A DNA stretch of 64,000 nt, taken from Whitmania pigra (taxonomy: Eukaryota > Annelida > Clitellata > Hirudinida > Haemopidae). The position numbers and the translations under genes were made by a program. Below are positions 57,965 to 64,000 of this stretch, in pieces. Location of the stretch: the NCBI GenBank assembly GCA_021613335.1, contig JAJTWR010000254.1, forward strand, positions 1,253,501-1,317,500. The letters run 5' to 3'. The notes under the pieces are model-generated. The model did no database searches. It was not told the DNA's origin and saw only the letters and a program-made list of their open reading frames with translations. How positions within the stretch are numbered: the stretch's first letter is position 1; each line of letters begins with the position of its first letter.

Positions 57965-58112
57965 AAATTGTATCTGTTCCATACGTTCCAAATGTCCGAA
58001 CCTACTGTTCCTCTCGTACTGAGCAGGATTACCATTGCAACGACTATGTCATTAGTAGTGTAAATCTAACCTGTCTCACGACGGTCTAAACTCAAGCAGA
58101 TTAGAGTATCGT
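57965..58112 (-). pseudogene. 28S rRNA gene fragment (3' region, includes sarcin-ricin loop)
   Basis: The minus strand reads TTTAGACCGTCGTGAGACAG, GTTAGATTTACACTACTAAT, GGTAATCCTGCTCAGTACGA, GAGGAACAGTAGGTTCGGAC and ATTTGGAACGTATGG. These are the universally conserved segments around the sarcin-ricin loop of eukaryotic large-subunit rRNA, in the right order. Deviations from the consensus (for example TTACACTACTAATGACATAG) and loss of similarity on both sides show it is a partial, decayed copy and not part of a working rDNA unit. Confidence 0.9.
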
Positions 58113-58394
58113 TGGCGAGCATTTGGAACTAACTTGAGAGCTGGATTCACCCCGTAGTTTGATTCATCTCTGCGTTAGATTATAAGCATATGTCGAATGT
58201 TATTTTAACTAATGTAGTGCTCATAAAAGTACGCTGACTTTATTTAGCGTCAATACTTGGATGTGTTTAGTATTCTGCAGGCTGAGACAATTTCTGCCAA
58301 ATAAAAAGTATATTTTAAAGATTTTTTCTAACTTAAAAAAAGATAGTTAGAATATAAACTGTTACAACCAAAGGATTCCTATTAACATAAGGGA
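58113..58394. other. Sequence next to the 28S fragment
   Basis: Possibly further diverged rRNA or spacer (GCGTTAGATTATAAGCATAT near 58170-58190), but I cannot align it with confidence. Confidence 0.3.
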
Positions 58395-58670
58395 CGACTA
58401 GTGATATTTCCATTCGCCAAATAATTTCCATTACAATTCTAATTCCATTATTATTTGCCAAATAATTTATATTCTAATTCCATTCAAACTCCTAAAAGTT
58501 TCCACTCAATTCTAATTACCATTGCTAAAATAATTCCTACTTCTCATTCTATTTCCATTTTTTCCGGGCAATTTCCATTCCTATTCCTAATTCCACTACC
58601 AAATTTTAATTTACATTATCGATAAAAATTAATTCCTATTTCAATTTCTATTTCAATTAATGAAAATATC
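58395..58670. repeat. Degenerate AATTCCATT-rich tract
   Basis: Many imperfect copies of AATTCCATT, TTTCCATTC and AATTCCTATT, period irregular. It looks like a decayed satellite or a transposon end region. Confidence 0.6.
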
Positions 58671-59910
58671 ACTGGGAACGACCATTAATTGACGTCAAGA
58701 AGTGTTAACAAGTTGTGACAGATGACAGAAGAACGGTTGAAATCTTGAACGGATTTGCAAAATCTGTGTGGTTCACGAGTCATGTCAAAGAGGCCTGTCC
58801 AGCAACAGCGTTCATGGATCAAGTAAATTAGTACCTACTGATTAAAAAAAAGCGGTCAATACGAGTGACTATCAAACAACAAGAAGAGCTGATGGCAATT
58901 TTTAACGCGTGCAGAGCAATTTTTTGATATTTTGTATGCTGAATGAGAGAACAGAAAATGTTGAGATTGATTTATTTGATCTTTCAGTTTAACAAAATAA
59001 TGGAAATGATGAATATGATAGTATACCGATTGTAGTAATACAATAAGAACATTTGAATAAGAAAGGGAGCTGGCGTAATTGGCAACATTTCTAGCATTAA
59101 TAATTGGTTTATTTATCTTCAAAATAAAACTCCCAAATTAAAAATTCAAATAAACAGCTGTAAAAACAATTTTCATTGGGAAGGCAAAAAGTCTTCGAAA
59201 GTTTGACAGTTGTTAACAAGGGGAAGGGAAGGGGTCAAAAATTGCCTTAAACTTGTTGACATATATATTTATGTATATAATATGTTACACCATATTGAAG
59301 AATAAAAATACATTATGTCAGTTAGTGTTAACTAGTAATGCATTATCATATTTTTATTTTCAAGTCACAAAAGTTACTCTTAGATGGTGAGTAAAATTTT
59401 ACTTTTTATAATATGATTTGATTGGGCTGTCCATTAATGACAAAGCTAGAGTCTTATTGACGATTTAACGTTTTATCTTCCATCATCCATATTTAGTCAC
59501 TATTAGCGTTCCTTTCATCACTAATAATATATAATAATAACAATAATCATCACTAGTTCAACGGATTTCACAATCTCTCATGGCAGCCGAAAGAAATTTC
59601 AGACTAGGCATAGTATAGTTATGCTAATTTGGTGACGGAAAAGCAAGAAAGTGGTCGCAATTGTAAAATGTTAATATTGTGCTCCCTTGGCAAGTGCCCC
59701 ATCCCTTCTCTCGGCGGACCTGCATTCTCCGCACACTTTCCTTTTCAATGAAGGCTACTGTCAGTCGCGACGTGGTCCTGAGATAATCTCAGTGAGATTA
59801 TTTCGAATATATGCCACTTAAACCACATTAGAATTCATTATCGTTATCATTTTTTAAATTATGCTCAGACTTGGTTGAAAACGATGACCCTTAGCTCAAC
59901 AAGAGACTTT
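58671..59910. other. Intergenic stretch, nothing recognised
   Basis: AT-rich, short frames only. The GC-richer patch at 59680-59775 may be part of the neighbouring LINE but was not matched. Confidence 0.4.
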
Positions 59911-59914
59911 AAAT

Positions 59915-61180
59915 GTTACTTATTACTCCGCCTTGGAGCTCCGACAGGGATTCTCAGAGGAGTTCCCCCGCCTTCAAACGTTTCGGCCCTTTGAGTATCC
60001 TTACGTTTTCGGGGGGGGGGGGGGGGGGCGGTCCGCATAAGGTGATCAGCCGGATGTTCCTGTCGGTTTGGTCTTTCTGGACCCAACTTTTACCGTCGGT
60101 TTTTAGAAGCACTTGTTGGCCTTGTTATGTCGATCGCCTCCACCCCAGTTTGCCTACAGCGGTCATGAAAGCTCTCAGTGGCTTTTTCACACCGTCTTCA
60201 TATATTCAAACTGGGCCTTATAATTTCTTTGTAGTGGCAACCGGAGATAGACGTTTTCTGTACTACGGGTCTTTTTGGACCGCAGTTCATGTTGCTTTGC
60301 GAGTCCGCAATGATTGGGCCCCGTCGTTCGGTGGATCACTCATACGGAAGACCGACGGCTTTCTCCGGTTTCCTGAAGTGGACTCTTAAGACTTCTTCTG
60401 GCTCCTCATGTGCCAGATCCAGAAGGAAGCCGCTTCTGCGGCCTCAGACATCCTTGTCATAGCCTTTGTTCTCTCTCGGCTTGACAATCCAATCTTCGTG
60501 AGGAAAGCGTAAGTCGACTTGTCGACCACGCCCCTTGTGCCAATCTCGATGGGGTAGAGGTCTGTACGGTATCCTCTTGCTTCCTAGTCCATCGTTAGAT
60601 CTGAATACTTATCTGCTTTGAGCGCATTGCTGTATTGTGGCCTGTCCTCCTTTGGAACCGTCAGCTCCACCAGAATGATGGCATCCGTCGACGGCGATAC
60701 GAGCACTAGATCCGGCCTCTTGCCACTTTCTATCAGCACCTGGGGGTAGTGCCTCATCCCTTCTAAGTCGGCTGCGACGGTCCAGTCGTTTGCCTCTGCA
60801 AGAATGTCTCTCCTGGGGGTTTGACATCTTTTTGCAGAGGTGTGCGAAGCCCTCGCGCAAGAAGTAAATCTTTCGCTGATTTGCGATCATACGAGTTTGC
60901 TTTCTCGAAAGGAACTGGTTATGTCGCCATGTGTACCGACCATTGGCAAGTGCGTATGTGCAATTGCTGAGCACGTGATGCAGTGTCTCGGTACCGCCAC
61001 AGAGCCGGCATTCGGTGTCTTCCACCAGACCCCACTTCTGCAAATTGTCTCTGGAGGGCAACCGGTCGTACACTGACTTTACCGCGTAGGCAAGTCGGAC
61101 GGACGTCATCCCACGTTGTCCACTTACCCTGCTGTGACTGCTGAAATGTAAATTAAATTTGGAGGTAAATTGTTCAGGCA
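59915..61180 (-). mobile_element. LINE with zinc knuckle and restriction-like endonuclease, 3' half plus 3' region
   Basis: The minus strand from 61180 encodes RGMTSVRLAYAVKSVYDRLP, CRLCGGTETLHHVLSNC (CCHC knuckle), WRHNQFLSRKQTRMIANQRK and IYFLREGFAHLCKKMSNPQE. After a frame change it gives RPDLVLVSPSTDAIILVELT and VPKEDR (catalytic block of the restriction-like endonuclease), GYRTDLYPIEIGTRG and STYAFLTKIGLSSRERTKAM. The 3' region (60390-59920) carries the blocks shared with 39470-39790 and 42240-42480. The family is R2/NeSL/HERO-like. It is 5'-truncated; the RT piece at 32960-33385 is not contiguous. Confidence 0.88.
60011..60028. repeat. Homopolymer run of 18 G
   Basis: An uninterrupted G run inside the LINE 3' region. 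Other copies have a short C-rich or ordinary sequence here (CCTCCGAAAAC at 39708). Confidence 0.9.
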
Positions 61181-61345
61181 CAATCGCATGCCTTCAGAGG
61201 AGTGGTTTACTGAAGTTTGTTAAGTCAGCACTACGGTGCCACTCAAATATATGAGCTACAAATTTTAGTATTTTAAATTTCCCACCCTCTGGAGTTGTCC
61301 CTTTTACGATATATAGTAAGTGTTAATTTTCAATTGAATATATGT

Positions 61346-61466
61346 GCGCCCGCATGGCCTAACGGTTAAGGCTGCTCCTCTCACTATGGCATCACGGGGT
61401 TCAAACCCCGCTGCAGGTGCACCGTCCTAATCATCTAGACATGCAAGGGACGTTAATAAAACATTA
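61346..61466 (+). mobile_element. SINE family A, best-preserved copy, with 15-bp duplication
   Basis: Starts GCGCCCGCATGGCCTAACGG, which fits a tRNA 5' half with an A box; GGGGTTCAAACCCCGC is a textbook B box and T-arm. The tail CGTCCTAATCATCTAGACAT..GACGTTAATAAAACATTA follows. CAATTGAATATATGT (61331-61345) and CAATTGAATGTATGT (61467-61481) flank it. The T-arm pairs well and the 5' half is tRNA-like, but the long non-tRNA tail, other copies and flanking duplications show a SINE and not a tRNA gene. Confidence 0.95.
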
Positions 61467-61481
61467 CAATTGAATGTATGT

Positions 61482-61522
61482 CCAATTCATCTCAGTTATG
61501 CAACCGACTACAATCAAATAAA
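61482..61522 (+). mobile_element. LINE family B, 41-bp tail-only insertion next to SINE A
   Basis: CCAATTCATCTCAGTTATGC..CGACTACAATCAAATAAA, followed by CAATTGAATATAT (61523-61535), a third copy of the target sequence that flanks the adjoining SINE. Confidence 0.92.
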
Positions 61523-61535
61523 CAATTGAATATAT

Positions 61536-62630
61536 TTATATTTATTGGTCGCTCAATGAGGTCAAAGTTTCTACATTTTAATTTTTCCGTAAGTCCTCAA
61601 ACGGGTCAGGGATCACCAAAAAGGACTATAATATGAATAATTTGAATTCGAATAGAAAGATTAAAATTAAATTAAGATTAAATGAATTTTCTAAATATTG
61701 TCACGTAATATTGAAAGTTTTTTTTCTGCATCATCATCCCTTCGACCCTTTCTTCAGTGTTTTCTCCAGGTACTATGTTTGAAAAACATCCAGATCTTAT
61801 GTCTCTCGTAATACCTTAATGTATATCCACATAAGAAGTCTTCTTGTGACATCATGTGTCTTCCAAAAATTCCAAGACTTCAAAGACACCGCCCCTCCAA
61901 TTTAAAATGAGTACTGTGTTCCTTTCTGTCTCTCCGCATTGGCAACCGGGTTGTTTTTTTCCTAATTGCAATCTCGCTCCTAAAAAAGTATAAAACATAG
62001 TACATATCTTATTTAAAAAATCAGTTCTCTGAACACTCTCAGTACAACAGCACAGTTTCCGATCGACGTTCACTACATTTTTTTCGACCTGAATATGGCA
62101 TCCAAACGAGTACATGACATTTGACATTGCGGTGTAGAAAAAGCTCGGGCAGGGTTTGAGGTATTTATATTTCACAAAAATTTTACTGATATTAAATTCA
62201 ACTTATTATTGTGTTGCAACAGACCGTAAATACCGGCTGACAATATTAACTAGTGCTTATTTTCGGGAAAACACCCATGAACGCGCAGATTTATTTATTA
62301 TAGACATGCCGTCGGTTATGGACAGCCCCTAAATGTTTTTCGTTTAATGTTTTGTAACGTTATAATTAATCTAATAACCTCAGATATGAATCTTTGCTTA
62401 AGCGACATGTGATTTAGTTTGTAATTAGCTGTTTCTATAATTCGATGTATTAATGTTTTTCTTTAGAAAAAGCTTAGATTGCTTTTTAAATTTAAGTTTT
62501 AAATATTTATAAACGGATTCAAATAATCTGTTCGTTTTCGAAATTTATTAAGGCTCTGTCTCAGCTTTCCACTTTTCTAGTGAATAAAGTTTGCAGAACC
62601 ATGCTAAAGTGTAGGATACTCATTTCATTT
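61536..62630. other. Intergenic stretch, nothing recognised apart from one repeat
   Basis: 62222-62280 matches 53800-53892 (see there). The 107-codon minus frame at 61852-62175 has no motif I recognise. Confidence 0.45.
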
Positions 62631-62634
62631 TCAG

Positions 62635-62766
62635 CCAGGACATCAACCAGCCAGTCGAATTTATGAACCAGCAGAGATCTTCAAACCAGGTAAAAGAATA
62701 GTTGCTACGACATCCAGCTTCAATATCGCAGTCGTCCCACGTAAAACCACCTTCAACACCAACTAA
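62635..62766 (+). CDS. Possible terminal exon (uncertain owner)
   Basis: After a good acceptor (TTTCATTTTCAG) an open frame of 43 residues, PGHQPASRIYEPAEIFKPGK, runs to a stop at 62764. The acceptor phase (0) does not fit the phase 1 end of the Ig receptor at 56374, so at least one more exon would be needed. SRIYEP is a tyrosine motif of the kind seen in receptor tails. It could equally be chance. Confidence 0.25.
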   Translation, partial: PGHQPASRIYEPAEIFKPGKRIVATTSSFNIAVVPRKTTFNTN

Positions 62767-63109
62767 TTGCAGTGACTACTTCAGCCTAGGAAGTTCCATC
62801 TCAAATCAAGCAGACGCTCTAACCCTACGAGTCTTCCCTCAAACTCGGTACCTAAACAATTAGGCGCAGCGGCGCCCTCCAAAGCCACCAAAAATTGCAT
62901 TTTGACATTCTTTCATTGGCCATGCAATAAAATATCATGATTTTTGGTTCACTTACTTCACAGATAATTAGTCATACCAGACATCAACATCATTATCCAA
63001 AATTACATGTTATTGTAAATGACATCCCACTCAAAAAAAAAACAAATTTTAATATGACAAGCCTACATTTAAAAAAGTTTTAGAATGTGAAGAATCATGC
63101 ATCAAAATA

Positions 63110-64000
<891 letters not shown>

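Noticed and set aside
59913..60389. 158-codon plus-strand frame as a gene
   Set aside because: It is antisense to the LINE 3' region, includes the G run as poly-Gly, and has no homologue pattern.
60840..61076. Plus-strand frame MCEALAQEVNLSL
   Set aside because: Shadow of the minus-strand zinc-knuckle ORF of the LINE; the same shadow appears at 2853-3065.
61346..61420. Functional tRNA gene
   Set aside because: The head has good A and B boxes, but the same unit recurs elsewhere with a non-tRNA tail, flanking duplications and an A-rich end, so it is a SINE.

Overview
The window is AT-rich nuclear DNA of an animal. I base that on spliced genes with GT-AG introns whose phases join correctly, animal-specific gene families, and a dense load of eukaryotic transposons. 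The lineage cannot be fixed from the sequence; a bilaterian invertebrate is my best guess.

Five host genes can be read. (1) 9.9-15.2 kb, minus: the transmembrane exon and long cytoplasmic tail of a CBARP-like protein (regulator of voltage-gated calcium channel beta subunits). (2) 29.4-30.3 kb, plus: a single long exon for a disordered, proline-rich adaptor-like protein with weak FYB/PRAM-type motifs. (3) 30.7-32.4 kb, minus: a complete seven-exon HERPUD homologue of 357 residues, lying tail to tail with gene 2. (4) 41.6-56.4 kb, plus: a four-Ig, single-pass membrane receptor resembling the L1/neuroglian family but with no fibronectin repeats, spread over at least 13 exons. (5) 63.1 kb to the right edge, minus: the C-terminal exons of an SR-protein kinase (SRPK).

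The rest is mostly dead transposons: Tc1 (two copies plus 5' fragments), mariner, piggyBac, pogo-like, at least eight hAT pieces, a Helitron helicase, an internally deleted Gypsy element, endonuclease-type LINEs, LINEs with restriction-like endonucleases (an R2/NeSL/HERO-like family in three places and a Dong/R4-like copy), two tRNA-derived SINE families, three MITE-like families and a ~700-bp dispersed repeat in three copies. Several insertions keep clean target-site duplications, so the order of nesting can be read. A piece of 28S rRNA gene sits at 58 kb.

Layout: 0-9.5 kb, nested transposons; 9.9-15.2 kb, CBARP-like gene with SINE and piggyBac debris in its intron; 15.6-28.5 kb, transposons and a long (GAT)n tract; 29.4-32.4 kb, the compact gene pair; 33-41 kb, transposons; 41.6-56.4 kb, the Ig receptor with its introns full of insertions; 56.5-62 kb, repeats, the 28S fragment and a LINE; 63-64 kb, SRPK. 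The genes belong to unrelated processes (calcium-channel regulation, ER quality control, adhesion, splicing control), and I see no functional cluster.
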